Positions 53,073 to 64,000 of a DNA stretch of 64,000 nucleotides are shown piece after piece. Source of the DNA: Echinometra lucunter (taxonomy: Eukaryota; Echinodermata; Echinoidea; Camarodonta; Echinometridae); the NCBI GenBank assembly GCA_029962745.1, contig CM057154.1, positions 21,270,276-21,334,275 on the forward strand, given 5' to 3'. A program made the translations under genes and the position numbers. The notes below the pieces were generated by a model. The model was not told the origin of the DNA, ran no database searches, and saw only the letters and a program-made list of their open reading frames with translations. How positions within the stretch are numbered: position 1 is the first letter of the stretch; each line of letters begins with the position of its first letter.

Positions 53073-56000
53073 GTATGTACATGTAAATATTATCACTCGT
53101 CATGACTTCAGTTGACCAATGTCTTCCATCCGGTCACTCTAAAAAGATCAATTTCAGATAAATTTTTCTCTCCTAAAAGATTGTCAGGGTTCGAATAATT
53201 TTATTAACCATAATAAGTGTAATTCCTTAGCTATTAGGCTTTCACGCAGTGTCCCCCGGCAGTTTTACGTAACCTCTAGCATGTCTAGTATGATCATGTA
53301 TTTCTTTAATTTTAAAATGTCCCCAGATTTTTAACGATGTGAAGATATCTTGAATAGGATACGGTATGGAAAAATTGTGATATACAAAGAGTAAATTGGT
53401 AAAAAGGCTACTTCATTTTAAATATTGAAAAATACGATCACACACACATACACACACACACACACGCACATTTTCTCATTTTTCTTTTTAAGCAGACGGA
53501 ACAATACGCCTCGGTAACAACGACAACGAAACATCCCCGTTGGAAGGATTGGTGAATGTCTTCATGAACGGATCTTGGGTAACCATATGCAATCAGCGAG
53601 GGTGGAACTTTCCAGAAGCCGAGGTAGTCTGTCGGAGTCTCGGTTTCAGCGGGACCATAGCGGCAGACGTGTTACCATGGCTTGACTATGTGGGCGGACT
53701 GAAAGATGTGCGTTGCTTGGGTAATGAGTCTAACATCTTAGAGTGTTCATACAACAGGTTTGGACCCTTCGAAACGTGCATTTTCACGGTGAAAGCGGTG
53801 GTTCGTTGCTCCGATTTTAGAGGTAAGTTGACTGAGTTTTGAAAGTAATCAATATATCTTTTATTGTTCTCCTATTCCGAGAGTCAGTTAAAACTTCGTG
53901 GAGAATGTGTTGTCAACTCATCTATCGACTTCCGTAAGAAGGGCTGACAAGTTCCTCTATATATGCGAGAGTAGCATTGCTCTTCGATTCTTAGAGTGGC
54001 ATGACAGTTACATACTAACAAATTCCCTAAAGTCATTGTAAACGAAAAAAAAATGCAAAATTCTTGTAAGTGGAAGAATCGATGTATTTTAAAATTCTCA
54101 GAATAACCCTCCGGATTTTTTTTACAAAAGGATCGCGGCCTGAAGAATCAGCTATCTCAAAGAAAATGATTCGCTAAAGGTTTCGGAAGGCAGACAACGT
54201 ACACCCCAAAGTCATCGATTAAAACTTTGTACGTTTCAAAGGTCAAAAATTGATTTCGTTAAGAGAAAAGGAAATATTTAGCAGGAAAAGTGGATCGATT
54301 ACAAAGCCTGGCAATGGAGTCCCCCCCCCCCAAAAAAAAAAAAAAAACCCAACCAAAAAAAAATGATCATCAGCTTCCAGAGACTTTCGTAAATTTCTTC
54401 GAAGCAAACGTTTTTGGTTATACGAATTTCATCTATATCCCCAGTTCGTCTCGTTGGAGGTCTTTATCCCTCAGAGGGCATGGTAGAAGTGTTCTACCAA
54501 GGATCTTGGGGACCAGTTTGTGGTGACGGCTGGGGAATCAATGAAGCACAGGTTATCTGCGGAGAACTTGGACTTGGCACGTCGAAGGGTATCTACGAAG
54601 AAGTCATGGTCACTGGGGACCTGAAGGACAGTCACTTGAAAGGCGTTCGTTGCCGAGGAACCGAATCTAGTCTTTTTGACTGTTCTGGGTCCATCTTGGG
54701 TGTCTACAAGTGCAATTCCTCTCGCCTCGCTAAAGTGCGATGTTCACAAGGAGGTAAGAAAAATACATATATTTTCCTATTGTCTGATTGTACGGAAATA
54801 CAATTACACTTTTATTTCTCTACAAGTTTGTGTAAATGCTTAAACATTTGCTTTCCAAATAAGCCAAAAAGAGAGAGAGAGAGAGCATTATATTGATACT
54901 GAAATTGATACTGACAAGAGGGGATTAATTTCCAAAAAGCTCTGGAAAAAATATGAGTCATCATTTCCTTGATATAATATTCATATACATTATAAAAACG
55001 GGATATCGTTAAGGTCAGAAAAAAAAACTATCGAGCTGCTGCCCATATATGATAAACGGAATTCCAACATTTAACATCCTCTTTAATTTAAAGTACGTCT
55101 TCTAGGTGGTGCTAGTCCTAATGAAGGCCAGGTTGAAGTTTTCTATGAGTCCCACTGGATCCAAACATGCGGACGTATCTGGATTCCATACAACGCTCAA
55201 GTTATCTGCAGAAGTCTAGGCTTTGTAGGGGCTGAGGACGTATCATATGGCACTGAATATGATTATATAGCAGGTGACAACTATCTGATGTATGCGCAGT
55301 GCTCCGGAAGTGAAAACAACATCTTTGATTGCCCCTTAGCCAAATCAGGAATAGAAACCTGCGCATATTATCCTGATGCTCAGATTGTCTGCTCATTAAA
55401 AGGTAAGCCTCGGTTCTTTTTTTTTCTTTCTTTCTTTTCATGAAAATTAAAAAAATTGCTTCAGGTTTAAATCGTTTTCTTTGCACACATGCATTCCAAA
55501 CACTTACATGAAAAAACTAGTTCGTGCAGCTGGAAACAAATCTATAAGTACCATACGGTTAATCTTCAAGCTTGCAAAAGGAAGACTAACACATTCCCCC
55601 ACGCCATCATTTTCTATTCTTCATTTCGGCCTACATGTATATGTAAATGCATCGATTTACCACAATATTTCTTCACTCGAAATACACTTCTTATCAGTAG
55701 AACAACTTATGGCAACCATTTTAATCAGAAAAAATCGAAATATTCTATTAGACTTTATAGGGAGACATCTACCGATAATACTTTTTTGTAAAATTTACAG
55801 ATTCCTCTATAAGCCTTGTTAATGGAAGCAACATCTTTGAAGGCAAACTACTCTACCACCACTTCGGGCAATGGAGATCTGTCTGCAGTGAAACTTGGGA
55901 TATAGTTGATGCTGATGTTGTCTGCCATAGTCTGGGATACGGCCATGCGCAGAACATTTCCTCTTCCCTATCAGTGGATGCGAAACGTGATGACGTCATA

Positions 56001-57900
56001 CTTGATCGTGTGCACTGTACTGGGAAGGAAAATACCTTCTTCGAGTGCTCGGGAGTAGGATATGGGTCTGCTGACAGTTGCGACCAGGCGGGAAATACAA
56101 GAGTGATATGCTCCGGAGGCAAGTGAAATTAAAATCTATTGTTATATTCATAATAATAATAACAGATAAGTACAGGCCTATATCAAATAAATAAAATTTC
56201 GTGCAAACCTCACTAGAAGCGCAAATACATTGATGGATAGGTAGTATGCGTATACTATTATATTTTATGATGATTCTGATAATGATTATGATAATCATAA
56301 CAATGGTATGCAAAATAAAAGCTTCGCTTTTTAGCATTCCCCTCCATTTTCAACATTTATTTATATAATTACTTTTGAAAATTCCATTGTTTGAAAATTA
56401 TTCTTATTTTGTGCATTATGTTAATGATGATATATTTTCTGATGTAATTGTGTTATTTACATTTGAAAATGGAAAAATAAATGAAATGAAATGATTATAA
56501 TGATAATAGTAATGATAATGATAACAATGATAAATATCATTGTCATGATTATCATAATCATTATCAAAATGATCATAAAATATGATAGTAATATTATGTT
56601 TATCATCATCACTTCTTGTATACGCATACTACCCATCCATCAACGTATTTGCGCTTCTACTGAGGATTGCATGAAATATTCACGTATTTGATATAGGCCT
56701 GTACTTATTTATTTGACAGTTCTATTCATTTACTTAAAACCTATTTTCCCTGTTGCTTTGAAATATTGAATATTGTGTATGTACCTATTCTGATGAAATT
56801 CTTGTATATTATTTCTAATTTATGTTCAATGTTCGATATTCAAGCGTGTTTATTTCTCATGTATCATATATACATATCAAACAAACAGAAATTACAATAT
56901 AAGACAAATGATGTACAAGAATTAAAGCAATAAGAGGGGGAAATAGCAATAATTTAGTGTAAACGTTGGGATATAAACACAACAGAAAAGTAAATCCCCC
57001 TTTATTCAAAATAGTATAACTTTTGAACGAAAAAGCTTTCAGCAAAATAATTTGACGGTAGTATTTTTACACTTATTGACTAACTTCTCTGTGAAAAATG
57101 AGATTGATCTGTCAAGTCATGCATGAGTGAGCAAACAATTAAAGGCAAAAATGTCGCATTTCAAAAGTCACAAGAGCCATTTTGGGGTTCTGTGAAACAA
57201 AACTTTGACAAATTTGGTTTCTTCCATTGTCTGACCCCGTCATGCCTATCCCTGACACTTTTCATGTTTATCACAGTTGGGTGAACACATTTTTTTTTGA
57301 AAAATGTGACGTTCAGCCCGCTTTAATCTACAAAATCCATTCAGTTTATGGAAAGAATTGGCATCAACCAGCATGGGTCAGCACATGATGTGAAAATACC
57401 GGGTAGTCGTTTTCCGGCATTAAACAGTAGATTTTTTTTTAGCATTTCTTGCCTCATCGTTAAAGATATGCTCACTCAACCATGACTCAATAATGACAAA
57501 CATCAACAACACTTAAACACACATCAGAAAAAGCTTGTTTCACAGAACACCCCACATGACTCTTGTGACTTTTGAAAAATGACATTTTTGCATTTAGTGT
57601 CTGCTCACTCATGCATGACTTGACGGATCAATCTCATTTTCATGGAGAAGTTAGTCAACAAGTGTAGAAACACTCCTACCAAATTATTTTGCTCAAAACC
57701 TTTTCATTAAGAAGTTATGCTATTTTGAATTAGGGGGAGTTACTTTTTTTTTGTGTTTAGTTTACTGTGGAGAGCGTACTAAATGCTTTTCTTCTTCTTC
57801 TTCTTATAATAATAATAATAATAATAATAATAGTAATGATAATAATAATAATAATAATAATAATAGTAATAATAATAATAATGACAATAATTATTATTTC

Positions 57901-57934
<34 letters not shown>

Positions 57935-60900
57935 GTTGATATTGTTATTATTGCCTAACTTGAATATTTCTTGTGTGCTTGATTTGAATGAAAACGCCAT
58001 ACACAATATAGTAATCTGATTCCATTTTTTTTTCGCCTTAATCAACGCTCCTAATAAACATGCTAATAGCTTATATAAGTATATAAATATTTCACAGTCC
58101 AGTATCAAATCAAGCCAGTAATAGTGAGAAATAATTTTCTCCCATGAAGTATGAGCACAATTTTATAAGACGTATTATTTATGCATTCTTGATTACACAA
58201 GAGTTAACTTTGATTATTTCTTCTCTAATTCCCCCTCTTTTTTCGCTTTGTATATTTTATGCACTGTTTATATTTTTAATGTATGAATATTTATAGTGTA
58301 TCCCTAAAATTATCTATATTTTTGTTGACCACAATGTATTTTGTTTATGTACTGCCAGTGGAGGCCAATTTTCAATTTTATTTATTTATTTTAGATATTA
58401 ATCTGAATCCGAATCTGTCCAATTACAGTGTTTCCTGTAGTCAGCCTCTTGTGTCATAATAATGATTTTTGTTTTCATATGATTTAGTTTAATATATGAT
58501 TACATGATTCCAAAAACTGCAGATAATCTTTGTGCCGCGGGTGTGTGCGAGCCTGGAAAAGACGCACAAGGTGATGTGGAACGTCTTCCATTTTTAATTT
58601 TTATTTGATAAAGATTAGCAAACAAGTTTTTTAAAAACGCGTTCATTCATGTTATGTTATTGTTTCAGAAAGAAATGAACGTGAATTTCAATAGATTATG
58701 CCTTTTTTGGATAAAGTTTCAAAATACTTTGAATGAATTTATGCACTTGCCAAAATGTATTTATGTATAACTGAATCATAGCAACTATGGCATTTACATG
58801 CATAAGTCAAAGCATACATATTAATAAGATGAAAAAGTGGTGTCAGTAGCGATAGTGTGTCTAAAGGAAGAATGAGATATATTTTTACAATAATTTATCT
58901 TGGTATCTACGTATGGGTTTATGAGTAAATGGTTGAAAAGTATTGTTTCCCTCTTCTGTTAAAAAGGAAGCACAATATGTTATTACGTCGCAGAAACGTA
59001 CTGTCCCGAATCAAAAGGCAAATTGTCAAGTAAGTTTCCTTTTTTCTTTCCCGTTGTAGAATAACATTTACGATGTTTCTGTTTAATGTATTTGCTGTTT
59101 TCAGATTCAGTACTGAAATGCATGTGTAAGTGTTGATAGGATGATGACTGACGTATCATACTGTCTTGATAGCATTTTTTTTAAAATAGAGAACAGAAAA
59201 AAAAATATCGAAACCGAAGGCGAAATCATATTCACACACTGCACATAATGATTATGAGGTACTTGCATTTATGGATATCACTGAAATATTTTAAGGAATC
59301 GATTCTTACACCATCTATTGACTGTTTCCTTTTAGATTTTTTTTCTTCTAGAAATTAAAGACGTGTTCTTGTCAAAACAAGGATTTTGTGAGTTCACCCC
59401 CTTTGTCTCTTAGGGCCTTTATTTTTCTTTAGGAAATGTAATATTGATTTATCCTTTAAAGCTGCAATTCTGCCATGCAGGATAGTAGAGCATGTCTTCT
59501 TTTTCTTTCTTGGGAGTAGAATATTGCGATTGCTTGGAAGAAGATCGAGGATGTCAAGAAATCAGATCAGAAGTCTTTGAAGGGAAATGTCTGTAAGTAT
59601 AAGGATGGGTTATTCAGGTCCACCCTGACAGAATGAACATTTTACTTGCAAGCCTTGATGATGCAATATCGTTTGATATTAAAACACTGTCCACTTCCCA
59701 GACTTATGCGCTGACGTTTGGGGTATGTAGGTTACTGCCGAGATTTGTATAGTAATGCCATCTCAAAAAAGTAGTAAGCAGTTACATCACTGAAGCTAAC
59801 CTCTTACCGATAACACAATCTATTCATATCAACAATACAATTATATGTGTCATATCATTGTTCAACTTGAATGACTGATTAGTTTTTGTGTACTGCGTCA
59901 TAAACTTCGTATTAATTTTTCATTGTATACGAGCAAGACAATAAGTCGTGTCAAGAATATGCGAAAGAATTTAAATTGTATAAAGTACTTCTTTACTACC
60001 TTGTACTTTTCTGCGAATGTAGATATCAACCGAGGTTGATAACGTTTTGAATTATGCTTTATTCGTTATGATTAATAGAGTATATTTGCTTATCAAAAAA
60101 TACATAACTATTGCATATACTTTTACGTGAAACTTTACAGCATAATATGTAATATAATATTTAGTCCATCGACACAAACATTAATTACACTTTTTTTTCC
60201 TTACTCACCAAAGGACATCAGACGACTTTATATTCTCAAACTTGTCAAGACAGCTGATTCTTCAGACTCAGAAAGAAATAAACACTCTGTAAGTATCACA
60301 TTTACCAGTTACTCATTTTAAACGAATGCGTTCCGTACTTAAAAAAAGAAAACTTCCTTAATCATGTTAATTATCTTCTTTTGGAGTTTAAGCCTATGCA
60401 GCCTTGCTGCACTATTATCACTGCTAACATGGCCAATGTTATCATTTGGGCTGATACTCAGCCACTAAATTCGAAGTAGAAAAATAATGTTTAGGTGAAT
60501 GAACAATAGCCGTCGTTTTTTGCTCTCCTTTTCATTTACCAGTACTTCCTTGGGGGGGGGGGGGGGGGGGGCGCTGTTTTACTGCTCACGCTCCTCGTCC
60601 AGTTAAAATTCACACAAGGTGAAAAGGTCGGCAATTTTAGTCCGTTAACAATTTCTAGACCCCATTAAAAGCTTTTGGAATGCTTCCCAGATTGATTTAT
60701 CTAGAAATCTTGAAATCTAGAAATTAAAGTGTAAATTTATTTATAAAGTAAGTATAACATTCATATGCACGTTGCATTACTGCGAGAATTCTGTAAAAAC
60801 ACCTTTCCACATCTTTGTCCGTTATTTGCAGCTGTTTTCTAATAAATGCATGCCTGCTTCAATTAAATCTGTCTTATCAAATAAGTGTATGTTTTTTATC

Positions 60901-62478
60901 ATGGAAAATGAAAATTAGAATTAATGACATCACTCTATATCTGCTTCTCTTTTCATTTTGTCATTCTTCAATAGATATTTGGGAAAGAATAACATAACCT
61001 CCTTACCACAACATTTTTTCTCTGGAATGGACGATATAGAGAATTTGTAAGTTGCGTACATTAACATAAAGACCCTCGCACACACATGCACACACTCTCA
61101 CCCCCACACTCTTACACATACATAATGTACGTATACAAATAATTTCTGAATATAGCGCGTTAAAGCATGCAAATTCGTAATTTTGTAAGAAGATCAGTCT
61201 TGAAGTATAATTACTGTTTTCCTGCGCTATATAAATTACGAACCAAGTCATGGGGAAGAACTTTCTGAGAGGGTTTTTAGCTTATTTTCCATTGCTTTTC
61301 ATTCACCTTTTAGGAGGCTCGTTTGTTGGAATATCAATCGCCAATATTTCTTCTCCAATGCCAGACACAGGTGTAGGAGGAAATTTGCTTATAGCTGGCT
61401 ATTGTTGCACAAAAAACTGTAACATTTATTCTGTATTCCGCAGATAACCGATTAGTGTGTGTAAAAGTAGGTAGTCAAGCTTGCATTTCAGTAATTTTTA
61501 GTTTCTTTCGTAGAATGCAGTCACACAAAAGCTAATCAGTCACGGTGATCCAATTCACAGAATAAGTGTTATTCTTTGCACAAAGCAAAATGTGTGGGAC
61601 CACACTACTTTCAGAGGCAGAAGACTATTAAAGTCATCGCCGTAAAAACACATTCTATTTTCCGTTTTATTTATGGGTCCAAATTTGCACAACATTCGAT
61701 TACAGTGATTTTAATTAATGTACAAACACAAATGTTCGGGAGATAGGCCATTGTTCGGTACTGGCAAAAGAAGCAACATTTGAAACGGAGCAATTTACCC
61801 TGTACCATCGCAGCAATAAGTTGTGTCTTTATGTCCTCAGCGAAATGCATTCACCACATTCCATTGTTTTTGACTCATCAGATTTCTTGAGGAGAACTTA
61901 ATCGAAAACATTCCACAGGACACTTTCAGGGGACTTCTGAAACTTCGTTATTTGTAAGTTAAATGTTGTTGTACGGAAAAATCTTAAATGATTATTCATG
62001 TTATTGCAAGCTATAGCTGCATAAGGAAGAAGACGTTAATCTGCTATTGGAATGTACTTTCCGCAAACGCACGTGCCAAAGCATGGCTATTTTGTATGAC
62101 TCCTTTTACAGAGATAATTCTGGAAATATCTCATAGACAACTATTCGTCTGAAATTTTTTCATATGGTTGTTTAGCAGATTAACCCCAACTTCTACCAGC
62201 GACTGAGCTATCCGATAAGGTTTTAATCATGGGTTAAATTGTGAATTAGAGCAAATCAAATAAATATTATTCTTCAACAGAGATTTGTCGTTCAGTCATT
62301 TCTTAAGAAGGAGGTTGCTTGGCCAGAAAGCCTTCCGCTACCAGTATTTGCGATTTCTTTCAAAAATATTGTAGCTTTCTGCTTTTTTTTTTTCTTCTCT
62401 TTGCAGAGTCCTTATAGAAAATCGCATCAGGTCATTGCCAGAGAATGCTTTCACCAATATGCCAAATCTGGAAATTCT
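52970..62478 (+). CDS. Gene 3: SRCR-LRR(-7TM) receptor, 3' partial
   Basis: Twelve coding exons recognised, 1841 bp, 613 codons: 52970-53072, 53496-53822, 54445-54753, 55094-55402, 55801-56118, 58523-58570, 58967-59029, 59520-59592, 60214-60288, 60975-61046, 61882-61953, 62407-62478. The order is the same as in gene 2 (signal peptide, four SRCR, linkers, LRR 1-3). The next exons should lie beyond the 500-N gap (62753-63252) or past the window end; I find no clear LRR exon in 63253-64000. The 7TM domain is therefore inferred from its paralogues, not seen. Gene 3 is more diverged than genes 1 and 2 are from each other, especially in the linker exons. Confidence 0.85.
53496..53822 (+). CDS. Gene 3 exon: SRCR domain 1
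   Basis: 327-bp phase 1-1 exon, acceptor tttaagcag, donor gtaagt. Begins DGTIRLGNNDNE; core NGSWVTIC, EVVCRSLGFSG, DVRCLGNESNILEC, TC, VVRC. Six cysteines, group A. Same length as the gene 2 equivalent. A (CA)n repeat lies 40 bp upstream of the acceptor. Confidence 0.9.
54445..54753 (+). CDS. Gene 3 exon: SRCR domain 2
   Basis: 309-bp phase 1-1 exon, acceptor atccccag, donor gtaaga. Begins VRLVGGLYPSEGMVEVF; core WGPVCGDGW, QVICGELGLG, VRCRGTESSLFDC, KC, VRC. Confidence 0.92.
55094..55402 (+). CDS. Gene 3 exon: SRCR domain 3
   Basis: 309-bp phase 1-1 exon, acceptor taatttaaag, donor gtaagc. Begins VRLLGGASPNEGQVEVF; core QTCGRIW, QVICRSLGFVG, AQCSGSENNIFDC, TC, IVC. No in-frame ATG starts it, so an ATG-based scan misses this exon. 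Confidence 0.9.
55801..56118 (+). CDS. Gene 3 exon: SRCR domain 4, with a GC splice donor
   Basis: 318-bp phase 1-1 exon, acceptor aatttacag. Begins DSSISLVNG; core WRSVCSETWD, DVVCHSLGYG, VHCTGKENTFFEC, SC, VIC. At the homologous exon end the donor reads gag|gcaagt, a GC donor with an otherwise strong consensus, where genes 1 and 2 have GT. A GT four bases on (56123) would break the phase. This exon also lacks an in-frame ATG near its start. Confidence 0.87.
56165..56710. mobile_element. Inverted-repeat (foldback) element
   Basis: Left arm 56165-56310 (gataagtacaggcctatatc ... gtagtatgcgtatac) is the inverse of the right arm 56540-56710 (gtatacgcatactacccatc ... ataggcctgtacttat), with about 90% match by eye over the outer 95 bp. 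GATAAT-rich inner parts. Non-coding, in the intron after SRCR4 of gene 3. Confidence 0.8.
56991..57742. mobile_element. Second inverted-repeat element
   Basis: Arms about 56991-57290 and 57465-57742 are inverse copies: taaatccccctttattcaaa against ttttgaattagggggagtta, and cacaagagccattttggggt against accccacatgactcttgtg-like sequence. About 750 bp, AT-rich, no coding frame. Lies 280 bp from the preceding foldback element in the same intron. Confidence 0.8.
57796..57955. repeat. Compound (CTT)n-(AAT)n-(ATT)n microsatellite
   Basis: TTC/CTT repeats, then AAT repeats, then ATT repeats. All open frames here are poly-N, poly-I or poly-Y translations of the repeat. Confidence 0.95.
58523..60288 (+). 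CDS. Gene 3 linker exons
   Basis: 58523-58570 (48 bp, phase 1-1, DNLCAAGVCEPGKDAQ) matches the first linker exon of genes 1 and 2. 58967-59029 is 63 bp instead of 48 (GSTICYYVAETYCPESK) and has two Cys where the others have one. 59520-59592 (73 bp, phase 1 to 2) encodes KYCDCLEEDRGCQEI and a closing KCL: the C-x-C-x6-C spacing is closer to a standard LRRNT cap than the 61-bp exons of genes 1 and 2. 60214-60288 (75 bp) aligns with the 75-bp exons by position and length. The second exon is the least certain. Confidence 0.65.
60975..62478 (+). CDS. Gene 3 LRR exons 1-3
   Basis: Three 72-bp phase 2-2 exons: 60975-61046 (YLGKNNITSLPQHFFSGM), 61882-61953 (FLEENLIENIPQDTFRGL) and 62407-62478 (VLIENRIRSLPENAFTNM). 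They align with LRR 1-3 of gene 2, and with 1, 2 and 4 of gene 1, so gene 3, like gene 2, lacks the extra repeat of gene 1. The array must continue past the assembly gap. Confidence 0.88.
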
Positions 62479-62752
62479 GTAAGTACATGTAGTTTATTCT
62501 CAGGATTTGTTGGACTTGTTATGACATTCTTAGTCACTGCATTTAAATAAGGGTTCTTATAGCGCTCGTGTCTGCCTTACTTGACACTCCTGGCGCTGCA
62601 CTTTTTAGAAATGCTTGAGTTTTTACAATGGTAAAATTTTTTTGGGGGTATTGTAACAAAAAAAAACACAAAAAAATGATTGCCGTTTGCAAAATTGGAC
62701 ATAATCGCACTGAAAAGTTTGCCATGTAAAACTAATTAAATTTAATTTAATT

Positions 62753-63252
62753 NNNNNNNNNNNNNNNNNNNNNNNNNNNNNNNNNNNNNNNNNNNNNNNN
62801 NNNNNNNNNNNNNNNNNNNNNNNNNNNNNNNNNNNNNNNNNNNNNNNNNNNNNNNNNNNNNNNNNNNNNNNNNNNNNNNNNNNNNNNNNNNNNNNNNNNN
62901 NNNNNNNNNNNNNNNNNNNNNNNNNNNNNNNNNNNNNNNNNNNNNNNNNNNNNNNNNNNNNNNNNNNNNNNNNNNNNNNNNNNNNNNNNNNNNNNNNNNN
63001 NNNNNNNNNNNNNNNNNNNNNNNNNNNNNNNNNNNNNNNNNNNNNNNNNNNNNNNNNNNNNNNNNNNNNNNNNNNNNNNNNNNNNNNNNNNNNNNNNNNN
63101 NNNNNNNNNNNNNNNNNNNNNNNNNNNNNNNNNNNNNNNNNNNNNNNNNNNNNNNNNNNNNNNNNNNNNNNNNNNNNNNNNNNNNNNNNNNNNNNNNNNN
63201 NNNNNNNNNNNNNNNNNNNNNNNNNNNNNNNNNNNNNNNNNNNNNNNNNNNN
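62753..63252. other. Assembly gap of 500 N
   Basis: Exactly 500 N, so probably a placeholder of unknown true size. It falls in the LRR array of gene 3 and may hide further LRR exons. Confidence 0.99.
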
Positions 63253-64000
63253 ATGTCATCAATCTAACAAATAAAAGGCCAGGTTATGACTATCAGGCAT
63301 GCATTTCATTTGTCCTATTAGCTGACAAATAACGCTTGAACAAACAATGTGTATGCTTGTACACCAATGGAATAGCCATATACATGGAGGAGGGGGGGGG
63401 GAGGGGGCATCCCTTATCAGGTGATTTTTTTTTTTTCAAAGTGGAGAAAAAGAAAGAAAAGACTTAAGAAGATTGGGAGAAGGGAAAAGGAAGATGAAAA
63501 GAAGTATTTCAGTATGATATTTATAATATTCTGAAAGTAAGTAGAATATATCAACCAATTCGTATTTTCACAGTCAATGAAAATGATAACACCAATTGGC
63601 ACATTTTTTTGTATTCAATATGTATATCTTATTATTTGATACATCATCTAATCACTAATGATCTGTCAGTTTCAACCACAATGACATTTTAAGACCCTGT
63701 ATAAAAAAATAAGAGTATTAGATACCATTTTATTATCCCTAAAATAAATCGAGTACAGACAAATAATATAATATAATAATGGTGAATTAAATTCTTAAAT
63801 AGCAAATAAAAATGAAGCACAACACTGGTGCAAAGGCCTAAAAAACAAGCAAAGATAACTTCAATAGCCCTTTGCATCACCTACTGAAATATGCAGTATG
63901 GCAGTGACATAGTACACAAGTCGAACATGATTTCTGTAAGAAATACAAAAGGATAATTATCCAAAAGTTGATTTCATGAAAGTCTTTGAGACTTTGATGT
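63253..64000. other. Sequence after the gap, no exon recognised
   Basis: AT-rich, with a poly-G run (63393-63400). The only LRR-like trace is at 63670 (tttcaaccacaatgacattt after a CAG), which soon meets stops. Probably intron of gene 3. Confidence 0.5.

Noticed and set aside
63670..63700. A fourth LRR exon of gene 3 after the gap
   Set aside because: It has an acceptor and an FNHNDI-like stretch, but one residue is missing from the LRR core and stops follow within 15 codons with no proper donor. At best a decayed exon.

Overview
The window looks like nuclear DNA of a marine invertebrate deuterostome, most likely an echinoderm such as a sea urchin. It is AT-rich, full of microsatellites, tRNA-derived SINEs and foldback or hAT-type elements, and its genes have many short, phase-conserved exons split by long introns. 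One transposon has arms built from a 15-bp repeat, which resembles the TU foldback family described in sea urchins. The species assignment is inference.

The real coding content is three tandem, same-strand (+) paralogues of one unusual receptor gene. Gene 1 (385-24561) lacks its 5' end, which lies before the window. Gene 2 (31017-47292) appears complete: 21 coding exons, about 1204 aa. Gene 3 (52970 to beyond 62478) has 12 recognised exons and then runs into a 500-N gap and off the window. The shared layout is: signal peptide, four group-A scavenger receptor cysteine-rich (SRCR) domains with one exon each, two very short cysteine-bearing exons, a short LRRNT-like exon, a 75-bp exon, 11-12 leucine-rich repeats with one exon each, a cysteine-rich hinge, and a rhodopsin-class seven-transmembrane domain of the leucine-rich-repeat GPCR (LGR, relaxin-receptor-like) type in a single last exon. 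I derived the exons by reading splice sites and phases. SRCR exons are phase 1-1, LRR exons are phase 2-2, and the whole of gene 2 stays in frame (3615 bp). A predicted product would be a cell-surface receptor coupling SRCR/LRR ligand recognition to G-protein signalling; ligand and pathway are unknown.

Layout: 1-384 intron upstream of the first visible exon; 385-24561 gene 1, whose first intron holds a CR1/L2-like retrotransposon (minus strand) interrupted by a foldback element, and whose later introns hold SINEs, a TA-flanked MITE and a hAT-type element with an internal satellite; 24562-31016 intergenic, with a hAT-type MITE and a second MITE; 31017-47292 gene 2, preceded by a TATA box; 47293-52969 intergenic, low-complexity rich; 52970-64000 gene 3, with two long inverted-repeat elements in one intron and an assembly gap at 62753-63252.

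Most other open frames are shadows of these exons, translations of microsatellites, or fragments of transposable elements. I saw no other convincing host gene.
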